Numbered from the stretch's first letter, positions 15,351 to 23,501 are shown. The stretch is 28,070 nt of DNA from CAYYAQ01 sp964469555 (GCA_964469555.1 CAYYAQ010000064.1:1-28070); one strand, 5' to 3'. The notes: generated from the sequence alone by a model not told the origin. Numbers and translations: made by a program.

Positions 15351-15590
15351 ATGGCTGAAACCTTCCAGAAGAGACAACGCGGTTTGCGCCGAAAAGAGAA
15401 GCAGCTCAACAAGAAGCTGCGCAAGGCAGAGCGTGCGAGCGCCGAGCCGACGGAGTCGGTGGATGGCTACAATCCGTTGGAAGAGCTGTATCGGCCGAGC
15501 GAAGAGCAGGACGAGATGGGTCGGAGCGGCGGGGGAGAGACGCCTGAAGAGCCCGAAGTTTCAAAGGACGTTCCTCCGACCGCGAAGTAG
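15351..15590 (+). CDS. Small highly charged protein, 79 aa
   Basis: ATG 15351 is preceded by AAAGGAG with 7-nt spacing, one of the best ribosome binding sites in the window, which argues strongly for a real gene. The N-terminal half is basic and helical (AETFQKRQRGLRRKEKQL then NKKLRKAERA); the C-terminal half is acidic and Pro/Glu-rich (LYRPSEEQDEMG, TPEEPEVSKDV). There is no signal peptide or cysteine. Proteins beginning MAE.FxKRxRE.kkreKq of similar size occur in this phylum, but no function is known to me; nucleic-acid or ribosome contact by the basic helix is a guess. Confidence 0.75.
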   Translation: MAETFQKRQRGLRRKEKQLNKKLRKAERASAEPTESVDGYNPLEELYRPSEEQDEMGRSGGGETPEEPEVSKDVPPTAK

Positions 15591-15717
15591 AACCGCGACG
15601 ATCTAGAATCGGGACGAGTCCTCGGCGAATGGCCGTAGGTGCCGCGCTAGCTCACGGGGCACCGAATAGTAGGCGTTGGATCGCGTCTATCTGAACAGCC
15701 TGATAGCCTCGGCGGTC

Positions 15718-18267
15718 ATGCACCCACTCTTCGTCCTCCTCGTACTCGCGGTCACGATCCCTGCCCAACGTTCTGCTGAATCCCCGGTCAAGGTCCCGGA
15801 GGGTTTCCGCGCGACCCGACTGTACTCCGTCCCGAAGGCGCAGGGTTCCTGGGTCAGCCTCGCGAACGCCGACAAGGGTCGGCTCGTCGCCTGCAATCAG
15901 TACGGCAAGCTCTTCCGCATCACCCTCCCGAAGAAGACGGGTGGAGAGCTGGCCGTCGAGGAACTGAAGACCGACGTCGGCGAGGCACAAGGGCTGCTCT
16001 ACGCGTTTGGCAGCCTTTACGTCATGGGCAAGCAGACCATTCCTGCGCCCCAGGTCGAGCCTGCCAAGAAGCCCAAGAAGGGCAAGAAGGGGAAAAAGGC
16101 CAGGCCGCGCAAGGTGTCCGGTCTGTTTCGTCTCACGGACACGACCGGAGACGACCAGTTTGACAAGGTCGAGCACCTGCTCAAGGTGCCGGTTGGGGGC
16201 GAGCACCACGCCCACGCGATCGTTCTCTCCCCAGACGGCAACTCGCTCTACATCTGCGCCGGCAACATGTCGCGCATTCCGAAGCCGGACTTCACGAGCT
16301 CACGGATGCCGCGCATCTGGAAGGGCGACCACATCTTGCCCCGCATGCCCGATGCACGGGGACACAACACGGGTGCGGCGTCCATTGGTGGGTGGGTTGC
16401 GCGCCTTTCGCCGGACGGCTCCGAGCGCGAGTTGATCTCGAATGGCTACCGCAATCACTACGACATCGCCTTCAGCCCGAGAGGGGAGCTCTTCACCTAC
16501 GACTCGGACATGGAGTATGACATCGGAGCAGCGTGGTATCGACCGACGCGGGTTTGTCACGTCGTGAGTGGATCGGAGTTCGGGTGGCGATACGGCACTG
16601 GGAAGTGGCCGGCGTACTACGCCGACAGCCTCGGGTCCGCGGTCGACATCGGTCCGGGATCACCGACCGGCATCACGTTTGGGACAGGGGCGAAGTTTCC
16701 TGTGCGCTATCAGAAGGCCCTGTTCATCGCGGACTGGAGCTATGGCGTGATCTACGCGGTGCATCTGACGCCGAAGGGTGCGTCGTTCTCGGGAGTGAAG
16801 GAGGCTTTCGCCACTTCGACTCCGTTCGCTGTGACCGACATGGTCGTGCGTCGTGATGACGGAGCGCTCTATTTCGCGGTCGGTGGTCGCGGGAGTCGGT
16901 CCGCGCTCTACCGGATCGATTACGTGGGGAGCGAATCGACGTCGGATGCGGGGGTCGCCGCGGTGCCTGCTGCGAGCGCGAAGCTGCACAAGCTACGGCG
17001 CCGACTCGAGACGATGCACGCGCCAGGGGCGCCAGAGGTGGTCCGCGTGGCGTGGCCGTACCTCGGGCATTCGGATCGGCACATCCGTTTCGCGGCGCGA
17101 ATCGCCGTGGAGAATCAGCCCCTGGACACGTGGAGCGGGAAGGTGTTCGACGAGTCCGATCCAAGGGCGGTCGTTCACGGCGTGATCGCGCTGGCGCGGC
17201 ACGGCAAGCCCGAATTGCAGGCCAGTCTGCTTCACAAGTTGGTCTCGGTTCCGTGGAAGGGTCGCTCGAGCGAGGAGAAGCTCGAGTTGCTGCGGGCGTA
17301 CGATCTCGTGTTTGCTCGGATGGGGATGCGCGAGGATGTCTCCGACGCCGCGCGCTCCGCGCGCGCCAAGGTGGTCGAAGTTCTCGACGTGGCGTACCCG
17401 GACGGTCATCGAAAGGTGAACATGGAGCTGTGCCGGACGCTGTCGTTCCTGAATGCTCCATCGGTGATCGGCAAGTCCTTGAAGCTCCTGGCCGCCGCCC
17501 CGTCGCAGGAAGAGCAGATGCACTACGCGTACTGCCTTCGCGTGGTCAAGAACGGCTGGACGAAGACGACCCGCACGACGTATCTCCAGTGGTTCCACCA
17601 GGCGGCAGGCTATCGCGGCGGGTCTTCGTTCCTCGGTTTCTGCAAGAACATCCGCAAGGACGCGATCTCCAGCATCCCGAAGTCGGAACGGAAGGAACTG
17701 GGCGAACTCGTCACGAAGGAAATCAAACCGACAGACGTCGAGGCCGTGCCGAAGGCTCGCAGTTTCGTCAAGGCCTGGACCGTGGCCGAGCTGGAGTCGA
17801 CCGTATCGAAGAAGAAGAAGGGTCACGACTTCGCGCGTGGTCGTCGTCTGTTCGGCGAGGCTGCCTGCATCCGCTGCCACCGCTTCGCGGGCGAGGGTGG
17901 TGCGGTCGGACCGGATCTGACCTCCGTGCGTGGGCGGTTCGGCATTCGCGAGATCCTCGAGTCGATCATCAAGCCGAGTGAGGTGATCTCCGATCAATAC
18001 CAGCCGACGATCTTCGAACTCGAGAACGGCGATATCGCGGTCGGCTACGTCGCGAACCTCAACCGCAACACGGTCAAGATCGTCGAGGACATGTACAAGC
18101 CCGGGAACCTGCGCGCGCTGAAGGTCGAAGATATCAAGTCGCAGAAGCCCTCGCCCGTGTCGATGATGCCGGCTGGTCTCCTCTCAACACTGACCGCCAA
18201 GGAAGTCCAAGACCTGATGGCCTACATGTTGAGCGGCGGCAACCCCGATCACGTCCTCTACAAGTAG
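15718..18267 (+). CDS. PVC-type heme-binding CxxCH protein (propeller + HEAT-like + cytochrome c domain)
   Basis: 849 residues, exported. ATG 15718 begins a signal peptide (MHPLFVLLVLAVTIPAQ); an in-frame TTG at 15676 is less likely. Residues about 25-405 form a sugar-dehydrogenase-like beta-propeller (PEGFRATRLY, GEHHAHAIVLSPDGNSLY, GYRNHYDIAFSPRGELF, ADWSYGVIYAVHL). It is interrupted by a lysine-rich insertion (KKPKKGKKGKKARPRK). Residues about 430-690 are helical, HEAT-like. The C-terminal 140 residues are the Pirellula/Verrucomicrobium-type heme domain: GRRLFGEAACIRCH with C717, C720, H721, followed by GPDLTSVRGRF and the Met-containing SMMPAGLLSTL. It is probably a periplasmic electron-transfer or dehydrogenase-like protein; the substrate is unknown. 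Its stop overlaps the convergent gene by 10 bp. Confidence 0.92.
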   Translation: MHPLFVLLVLAVTIPAQRSAESPVKVPEGFRATRLYSVPKAQGSWVSLANADKGRLVACNQYGKLFRITLPKKTGGELAVEELKTDVGEAQGLLYAFGSLYVMGKQTIPAPQVEPAKKPKKGKKGKKARPRKVSGLFRLTDTTGDDQFDKVEHLLKVPVGGEHHAHAIVLSPDGNSLYICAGNMSRIPKPDFTSSRMPRIWKGDHILPRMPDARGHNTGAASIGGWVARLSPDGSERELISNGYRNHYDIAFSPRGELFTYDSDMEYDIGAAWYRPTRVCHVVSGSEFGWRYGTGKWPAYYADSLGSAVDIGPGSPTGITFGTGAKFPVRYQKALFIADWSYGVIYAVHLTPKGASFSGVKEAFATSTPFAVTDMVVRRDDGALYFAVGGRGSRSALYRIDYVGSESTSDAGVAAVPAASAKLHKLRRRLETMHAPGAPEVVRVAWPYLGHSDRHIRFAARIAVENQPLDTWSGKVFDESDPRAVVHGVIALARHGKPELQASLLHKLVSVPWKGRSSEEKLELLRAYDLVFARMGMREDVSDAARSARAKVVEVLDVAYPDGHRKVNMELCRTLSFLNAPSVIGKSLKLLAAAPSQEEQMHYAYCLRVVKNGWTKTTRTTYLQWFHQAAGYRGGSSFLGFCKNIRKDAISSIPKSERKELGELVTKEIKPTDVEAVPKARSFVKAWTVAELESTVSKKKKGHDFARGRRLFGEAACIRCHRFAGEGGAVGPDLTSVRGRFGIREILESIIKPSEVISDQYQPTIFELENGDIAVGYVANLNRNTVKIVEDMYKPGNLRALKVEDIKSQKPSPVSMMPAGLLSTLTAKEVQDLMAYMLSGGNPDHVLYK

Positions 18268-18890
18268 GGCTCCCAGAGGTCGATCTCGGTGATGAACTCG
18301 GGGACCAGGTGGATTGGGGGCCGGGAGATCTCCATGCCGTCCGGGCCGGTCAGCACCAGGGTCTTGACGCGTTGTGATGCGCACAGCACCTGGGTGCTGT
18401 CGCCTTCGATGGCCCAAGATTCGCGACGACGGCAGCCTTGGGCGTCGAGTACGAGGATGTTGATCCGCTCACCGTAGTCGTTGAGGAAGTGGATCGTCGA
18501 CTTGAGGGGGACCACTTTGCGGGCGGAGGACCCGAAGTAGACCTTCGCGCCCTCTACCGGGATGGAATCGTCGTCGGTGAGCCTGCCGGTCATCGTTACG
18601 AAGCGATCCTCGTGGATCTTGACCTCCACGTCGCTTCGACCGGCGATGCGCATCGGATCCTGCGGCGTCGAGCGCGACAACGGAATCTGCAGCCGCCGAA
18701 TGTTCGTGTCCGGGGCGAGGCTCAGTTGGCGATAGCCTGCGTAACCGAAATGCTCCCCGCGTGCGCTTGATCGACCCGCCGCCACCTCTTCCATTCCCGC
18801 CACCTGGCGAGATGACTCAGGAAAACCTGGTCGATATTCGGAGCGCACCCCCCGTGATGGATCGTCCATGGTGGCTTCGGAAGGTGCCAA
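18258..18890 (-). CDS. C-terminal part of a Carboxypeptidase-regulatory-like secreted protein (probably 5' truncated)
   Basis: The frame spans 210 codons. From about residue 55 it reads like coding sequence: NIRRLQIPLSRSTPQDPMRI, VEVKIHEDRFVTMTGRL, IPVEGAKVYFG, WAIEGDSTQVLCASQ and IHLVPEFITEIDLWEPYL. This is the alternating beta pattern of Carboxypeptidase-regulatory-like (transthyretin-like) domains, which in this phylum often form huge proteins beside ECF sigma factors. The first 55 residues do not look like a signal peptide or a domain, and no ribosome site fits, so the gene is probably the surviving tail of a larger one. Its 3' end overlaps the heme-protein gene by 10 bp. Confidence 0.5.
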   Translation of the reverse strand: MAPSEATMDDPSRGVRSEYRPGFPESSRQVAGMEEVAAGRSSARGEHFGYAGYRQLSLAPDTNIRRLQIPLSRSTPQDPMRIAGRSDVEVKIHEDRFVTMTGRLTDDDSIPVEGAKVYFGSSARKVVPLKSTIHFLNDYGERINILVLDAQGCRRRESWAIEGDSTQVLCASQRVKTLVLTGPDGMEISRPPIHLVPEFITEIDLWEPYL

Positions 18891-19005
18891 TGCGCGGTTT
18901 CACCGTCATCACCCATGCTACGTGGTGACGCCGCGGCGAGACAGTCCCGGTTTTTCTCTGAACGCATTGAGTCATGTCTCGTTCGAGCGGGCAATTCCCT
19001 GGCAG

Positions 19006-19593
19006 ATGTTGAACTCCTGCACCACCACTCATCGCTGCGCCGTCGCCGGATCGAATCTGCTCGGTCGAATTCAGAATAGGGAATCCGGCGCCATGGCGGA
19101 AGCCGTAGACGCTCACGGTCGCGGGCTGCTGCGGATCATCCAACGCATCGTGCGCGATCCCTGGGCTGCGGAAGACTTGATGCAGGACGTATTCCTGCGT
19201 TTGTTCACGCACTCGAAAACGGTGCGCGGCGCCGCGAGTCTCGGCCCGTGGCTGCGCCGCGTCGCGCGCAACCTCGCGTTGACCTACGTGCGCGATCACC
19301 GGGTCACGTTCTTTGCGAAGAACGCGGTTCCCCATGAACCGCCGCCACCGGATCACTCGCTGCAACAGGAAGAATCGCTCGACGAGGTCCACCGCGCCGC
19401 GGCGCGACTCGACGAGCCATTCCGCACGACATTTCGCGTGTGCGCCCTGGAAGGTGTGGACTACGCGAGGGCTGCGGAGATTCTCGGCTGCAACAAGACC
19501 ACGGTGAACACCCGCATGTTCCGGTCGTGGCGCCGGCTGAGGGAGATGGTCGCGCGTGAAGTCGACCGCACGCCGTCGAGGCAATCGGCGTAG
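19006..19593 (+). CDS. ECF-type RNA polymerase sigma factor
   Basis: 195 residues. Region 2 is seen as LLGRIQNRESGAMAEAVDAH then LLRIIQRIVRDPWAAEDLMQ and DVFLRLF, with WLRRVARNLALTYVRDH. Region 4 is seen as DEPFRTTFRVCALEGVDYAR and AAEILGCNKTTVNTRMFRSW, a helix-turn-helix. I chose ATG 19006 because homology to region 2 begins before the internal ATG at 19093; the frame is open back to 18868. No clear Shine-Dalgarno is present. No anti-sigma gene adjoins it: upstream is the Carboxypeptidase-regulatory-like tail (divergent) and downstream are short minus-strand frames. It probably directs RNA polymerase to a small stress or envelope regulon (inference). Confidence 0.88.
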   Translation: MLNSCTTTHRCAVAGSNLLGRIQNRESGAMAEAVDAHGRGLLRIIQRIVRDPWAAEDLMQDVFLRLFTHSKTVRGAASLGPWLRRVARNLALTYVRDHRVTFFAKNAVPHEPPPPDHSLQQEESLDEVHRAAARLDEPFRTTFRVCALEGVDYARAAEILGCNKTTVNTRMFRSWRRLREMVAREVDRTPSRQSA

Positions 19594-19613
19594 CACTTAC
19601 TGCGCCGGAGCGT

Positions 19614-19823
19614 CTACTTCGGTCTTCGCTTCAGCTTCGCGAGCGTCGCCTTGCCGCGGGCAGAGAGTTCGTGGCCGACGTCATGGCTGATGGTCAGCCC
19701 GAGATCCTCGAGCTTGCGCACGTGCGCCTTGAACCGCGCGCTCTGCCATGCCCGATACGTGACCGTGATCGAACGCCTTCTGCCCGCGTGCCCACAAGTT
19801 CTTGACGCAAGACGGCTTGAGGC
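19614..19823 (-). pseudogene. C-terminal fragment of a winged-helix-like protein
   Basis: The minus strand from 19823 to the TAG at 19614 reads (from about 19760) TVTYRAWQSARFKAHVRKLE then DLGLTISHDVGHELSARGK and ATLAKLKRRPK. The pattern ..FKAHVRKLEdLGLT.sh.vGyeLSprGka is like the closing half of a winged-helix unit. No start codon or ribosome site is near; it is in the same frame as the short secreted ORF upstream, separated by its TAG. It could be the tail of one gene interrupted by that stop, or an independent remnant. Confidence 0.4.
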
Positions 19824-19991
19824 CTAGTAGACCTCGACCGAACCCGCCATCCCCAGCTTGTTGAACCAGAACTCCTTCCCCGACTTGTCGTGCACGATCG
19901 GCTTCTGGGCCTTTTGGACCGTCTGCGCTGGCGAGACCTGTGGCGCCGACGCCAAAAGACAGAGGGCGATACTTCTCAATCCCGAGTGCAC
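19824..19991 (-). CDS. Short secreted peptide or truncated secreted protein, 55 aa
   Basis: GTG 19991 opens a 55-codon frame with a convincing signal peptide (LRSIALCLLASAPQVSPAQ) followed by TVQKAQKPIVHDKSGKEFWF, NKLGMAGSVEVY and TAG. The signal peptide and ordinary codon use make it unlikely to be chance. It may be a genuine small exported peptide, or the start of a longer protein cut short, like the other signal-peptide remnants here. A 14-bp perfect palindrome sits 5 nt before the GTG. Confidence 0.45.
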   Translation of the reverse strand: MHSGLRSIALCLLASAPQVSPAQTVQKAQKPIVHDKSGKEFWFNKLGMAGSVEVY

Positions 19992-19995
19992 GATG

Positions 19996-20009
19996 ACACG
20001 TTAACGTGT
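19996..20009. promoter_or_regulatory. Perfect 14-bp palindrome ACACGTTAACGTGT
   Basis: The sequence is fully self-complementary, with no spacer. It lies between the terminator-like hairpin of the secreted-protein gene and the GTG of the short ORF at 19991. A dimeric regulator site is possible. Its outermost base (20009) is shared with the hairpin stem. Confidence 0.35.
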
Positions 20010-20034
20010 GGCGGCCCTCATCTGAGGGCCGCCA
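20009..20034 (-). terminator. 12-bp perfect stem-loop after the secreted-protein gene
   Basis: TGGCGGCCCTCA (20009-20020) pairs perfectly with TGAGGGCCGCCA (20023-20034) with only TC between. It lies 44 nt past the stop of the minus-strand gene 20079-21176. No T tract follows on the minus strand, so it may act as a terminator with protein help or as an mRNA-end stabiliser. Confidence 0.6.
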
Positions 20035-20078
20035 ATCGCGAATTCTGCCCATCCGGGTGATTCGCTTTGGGCGATTCG

Positions 20079-21176
20079 CTACGGGATGATGCCCAGGAAC
20101 TTGATCACCGGGCCGCCGGTGTTGTTCGTGCCGTAGATGTAGTTGCCCGTGGGGTTCGACGTGCTAAAGTGGCCCACCGTCTGGGCGATCGGCCCGCCGC
20201 TCTTCGCAATCGTGAGCGTCAGGGCGTTCGATGCAACGAGCCCGGCGTTGTTCGCATTGGCGTCTGCGTACCACGCCTGGGTGTAGAACGTCAGCCCTGA
20301 GTAGATGGGGCTACTGGGAATCGGCGCCTTGAAGGAGGAGTTGTAGTTCGTGCCGCTACCGGTCGCCGGGAACGGAAGCTGCGTGTCCAGGCTGACGTAC
20401 AGGTTGTTCTTCGGCGCGCCGATCATGCTGAGATCCATTGGCAACGTGATCCCCGACCACCTGGTGTTCGAGAGGCCGATGATCAGGGAGCCGGCGTAGC
20501 CCTTACTGAACTTGCCGCACTGCAGGTCGAGGCTGCCCCCCGGAGTGAGTGCAGCCGGGTTGCCGCTGAGGGCGTAGAGTTCACGCCGCCAGAATGCGCC
20601 GCCGGTGCCTAGACGTTGGATGGCGCCTCCACTCTTGGCGGTCCGCTCCGCGTCACAGAAGTAGGAACTCTTCGCGGCTGGTCCGGGTAGCTCGACCTGC
20701 AGGATCAGGTTGCCCTTGGCCGCGTCGTAGACGAAGGGCGTGGTCCAGTTGATGCCGATGTTGAACGGGGCTGGGCTAGCGGGCGGTGCAGCCAACGCGG
20801 GCAAGCTCCATGCCTTGGCGTTCAGCACTACGGTCAGGGCGGACGTCACGTTCGTCGCGAACGTCGTCGACATGGTGGCCGGGGAGACCGACGTGGTCCC
20901 GAGCGAGAACGTCGCGCTCTTGTAGGATCTCGCCGGATAGGCGACTTTCTGGTGGCCAGTGTCCCGGCGGTACTGCAAGCCGGTGATCACGGCGATGCCC
21001 TTGGTGATCGCGGTGTTGGTCCAGATCTGTTGGGACTTCGGAAACTGGTAGCCGAAGTGGTACACGCTGTAGTTGTTGCCCTCGGTGCTGGTCAGCGACA
21101 CGGGAATCACCTTGTCCTGAGCGTTTGCGGCGGCGACAAGGAACAGGGTGACGGGGATTCCGAGACGGGGTTTCAT
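20079..21176 (-). CDS. Secreted protein with the same C-terminal module as the 3559-4494 protein
   Basis: 365 residues with a clear signal peptide (MKPRLGIPVTLFLVAAANAQ). AGGA lies about 8 nt before ATG 21176. The first half (NYSVYHFGYQFPKSQQIWTN, GLQYRRDTGHQKVAYPAR, FNIGINWTTPFVYD) is beta-rich and unlike the other secreted protein. The second half carries IIGLSNTRWSGITLPMDL, NNLYVSLDT and GLTFYTQAWYADANANNAGL, matching in order and spacing the module GISNKKWGAIALPLDL / LVSLD / GLSFYNQYAI. No catalytic motif is seen. I infer a lineage-specific exported beta-sandwich, with the shared part perhaps used for surface attachment or display. The 5' leader contains a run of nine C (plus-strand G9 at 21203). 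Confidence 0.8.
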   Translation of the reverse strand: MKPRLGIPVTLFLVAAANAQDKVIPVSLTSTEGNNYSVYHFGYQFPKSQQIWTNTAITKGIAVITGLQYRRDTGHQKVAYPARSYKSATFSLGTTSVSPATMSTTFATNVTSALTVVLNAKAWSLPALAAPPASPAPFNIGINWTTPFVYDAAKGNLILQVELPGPAAKSSYFCDAERTAKSGGAIQRLGTGGAFWRRELYALSGNPAALTPGGSLDLQCGKFSKGYAGSLIIGLSNTRWSGITLPMDLSMIGAPKNNLYVSLDTQLPFPATGSGTNYNSSFKAPIPSSPIYSGLTFYTQAWYADANANNAGLVASNALTLTIAKSGGPIAQTVGHFSTSNPTGNYIYGTNNTGGPVIKFLGIIP

Positions 21177-21202
21177 ACGCTGTTCCTGAAAAGGTGTGGT
21201 TT

Positions 21203-21211
21203 GGGGGGGGG
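21203..21211. repeat. G9 homopolymer in the leader of the secreted-protein gene
   Basis: Nine consecutive G on the plus strand, read as C9 on the coding strand, lie 27-35 nt before ATG 21176. On the minus strand TACTAT (21236-21231 region) could be a -10 element further upstream, which would place the tract in the 5' untranslated region. Tract length may vary by slippage. Confidence 0.4.
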
Positions 21212-21341
21212 CTGAGGCGCATCAATAGTACCACAAAGCCACAGGGCTGGACCAAGGGATTGCGCTGTGCCAACCACCACAGTTGCGTTTCAGCGTCGAT
21301 CACCTGTGAATTCCTGTCCCGTCCTTGTATCCCCGTTCCCC

Positions 21342-23501
21342 ATGGAGATGGTGGTGGCGTGTGGTCGCGCGCACGGGCAGGCGGTGCCACGGCGGAAACC
21401 GAAACCAGGGACGGGTAGCGATTTGGTCGACAAGACGGTTGTAGGTCGAGTGCTGACAGAGCGGTTTGGTCACGACGGGTTTCGTGAAGGGCAGCAGCTC
21501 GCGATCGACGCGGCGATGGCGGGTGCGGACCTTCTCGCCGTGATGCCGACCGGGTCGGGCAAGTCGCTGTGTTACCAGCTGCCCGCTGTGCTCCAGTCGG
21601 GTTACGCCCTCGTCGTCAGCCCGCTGATCGCGCTGATGAAGGACCAGGTCGATCAGATGAAGACCCGCGGCATTCCGGCGGCGACCGTGCACTCGGGGTT
21701 GACCCTGTCCGAAAAGCAGCACGTCACCAGGGAGCTGGTCGAGGGCCGTCTGGATATTCTACTGGTCGCGCCCGAGCGCTTCCGGAACGAGCGCTTTCTC
21801 GAACTCCTGCGTCGGCATCCACCGTCGCGGCTCGTCGTCGACGAAGCGCACTGCATCAGCCAGTGGGGTCACGATTTCCGACCCGACTACAGACGTCTCT
21901 CCGACGTGCGGTCGATGCTCGGGGGGCTCCCGGTGACCGCGCTCACGGCGACGGCGACTCCCGACGTGCGCCGCGACATCGCCACGCAACTCGACTTGAG
22001 CGATCCGGTGGAGATCATGACCGGGTTCGACCGTCCCAACCTCCAGTTCGAGGCGATTCCCGCGGACACCAAGAAGGACAAGCTCGCCAACGCGGAGGAC
22101 CTCGTGCGCAAGACCGACGGCATCCGCTTGATCTACGCGGCGAGCCGTCGTTCCGTGGACGAGGTGACCGCGCACTTCGCCGATCACGACCTCGTCGCGG
22201 CGGCCTACCACGCGGGCTTGCCGGATCACGAGCGCACGTCGATCCAGGACCGGTTCATGGCCGGCGAGATCGATCTGCTGGTCGCGACGAATGCGTTCGG
22301 GATGGGCGTCGACAAGGCGAACATCCGGCTCGTGTTGCACTTCGACATGCCGGGGTCGCTCGAAGCGTATTACCAGGAAGCCGGTCGCGCCGGTCGCGAT
22401 GGGGAGCCGGCGCGTTGCGTGCTGTTTCAGCATGCAGGCGACTACCGGCTGCAACGGTTCTTTCTCGACAACGCCAATCCCGAACCCCGGCTGATCCGGC
22501 AGTTGTTCGCGTTGTTTGCGCGGATCAGCGACACGGCGGATGCGGAGCTGCCGATCACCTTCGATGCGCTGAAGAGCCAGTTCGATCTGCGGGTCGACGG
22601 CGCGCTGCGCACGGCACTGCGCATGTTGGGCCTCCACCGTTTGATCAGCATCGAGGGTGATCAAGTGTTCGTCGGGTCGGACTATCCCGAGGAGTGCCCG
22701 GTCGATTTCCGTCTTCTCACGAAGAAGCAGGATCGGGACGTCGCCCGGCTGACGACGATGGTGGACTACACGCGCGGCTCGACCGTGTGCCGACTGCAGC
22801 GGATTCGGGACTACTTCCTCGGTGAGAAGGGCGAGGCGTGTGGATCTTGTGACGCGTGCGCGAGAGACGGGCAGCGGTGCCGACCGACGGACGACGATGT
22901 CAAGCGCATCGGCACGGTCCTGGCCACGGTGCGGCGGCTGAACTTCCGCTTCGGTCCGCAACGCATCGCGCAGGTTCTGACCGGGAGTCGTGCGGCCGAC
23001 ATCGTCGACCGCGGCCTCGACCATCAACCGACCTTCGGGCACCTCAAGGGCGAGCCACTGCCGTCCGTGCGCAACCTGATCAACTGGCTGGAAGAAAATC
23101 GCCTTCTCGAGTTCGAGTCGTTCGTGACTCAGAGTGGCCACACTGGAAACACGGTGGGCATCACGCCCGCGGCGTCGGATCTTCTCGAGACAGGAGAAGT
23201 ACCGGAGTTGCCGCCGCTGCCCCGGCGGACAGCGGCGGGCAGGGCCGCGAGTCGAGCGGCCTCGGTTTCGAAGGCCGACATCGACCCGACGCTCTACGAC
23301 GCGTTGCGCCAGCACCGCACGGCTTGGGCGAGCGAGTCGGGGGTGCCGCCGTATCGCATGTTCTCGAACGACGTGTTGGAGAGTCTCGCGGCAGCCAGGC
23401 CTTCGACCGAATCGGAGTTCGTCGCGATCAAGGGGCTGGGTCCCGCGAAGTGGAAGCAGTTCGGCGCCGACATCATCGGCATCATCGCGACGCGTTCGTG
23501 A
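21342..23501 (+). CDS. recQ: ATP-dependent DNA helicase RecQ
   Basis: 719 residues from ATG 21342. It is a superfamily 2 3'-5' helicase that unwinds recombination and stalled-fork structures, often with topoisomerase III. Walker A is MPTGSGKSLCYQLPA (K74) and the DEAH box is VVDEAHCISQWGHDFRPDY (167-170). TALTATATPDVRRDI and YYQEAGRAGRDGEPARC follow. The RecQ zinc-binding Cys cluster is seen as VCRLQRIRDYF...ACGSCDAC. An RQC winged-helix comes next, and a C-terminal HRDC domain (LYDALRQHRTAWASESGVPP ... GLGPAKWKQFG). The start is uncertain: the frame is open from 21267, and GTG 21351, GTG 21354 or TTG 21423 are alternatives; the extra N-terminal residues are not conserved. All motifs are intact. 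Confidence 0.95.
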   Translation: MEMVVACGRAHGQAVPRRKPKPGTGSDLVDKTVVGRVLTERFGHDGFREGQQLAIDAAMAGADLLAVMPTGSGKSLCYQLPAVLQSGYALVVSPLIALMKDQVDQMKTRGIPAATVHSGLTLSEKQHVTRELVEGRLDILLVAPERFRNERFLELLRRHPPSRLVVDEAHCISQWGHDFRPDYRRLSDVRSMLGGLPVTALTATATPDVRRDIATQLDLSDPVEIMTGFDRPNLQFEAIPADTKKDKLANAEDLVRKTDGIRLIYAASRRSVDEVTAHFADHDLVAAAYHAGLPDHERTSIQDRFMAGEIDLLVATNAFGMGVDKANIRLVLHFDMPGSLEAYYQEAGRAGRDGEPARCVLFQHAGDYRLQRFFLDNANPEPRLIRQLFALFARISDTADAELPITFDALKSQFDLRVDGALRTALRMLGLHRLISIEGDQVFVGSDYPEECPVDFRLLTKKQDRDVARLTTMVDYTRGSTVCRLQRIRDYFLGEKGEACGSCDACARDGQRCRPTDDDVKRIGTVLATVRRLNFRFGPQRIAQVLTGSRAADIVDRGLDHQPTFGHLKGEPLPSVRNLINWLEENRLLEFESFVTQSGHTGNTVGITPAASDLLETGEVPELPPLPRRTAAGRAASRAASVSKADIDPTLYDALRQHRTAWASESGVPPYRMFSNDVLESLAAARPSTESEFVAIKGLGPAKWKQFGADIIGIIATRS

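Noticed and set aside
21759..23315. Minus-strand open frame of 518 codons
   Set aside because: It is antisense to recQ, whose helicase motifs are intact. No motif is seen in the antisense product.
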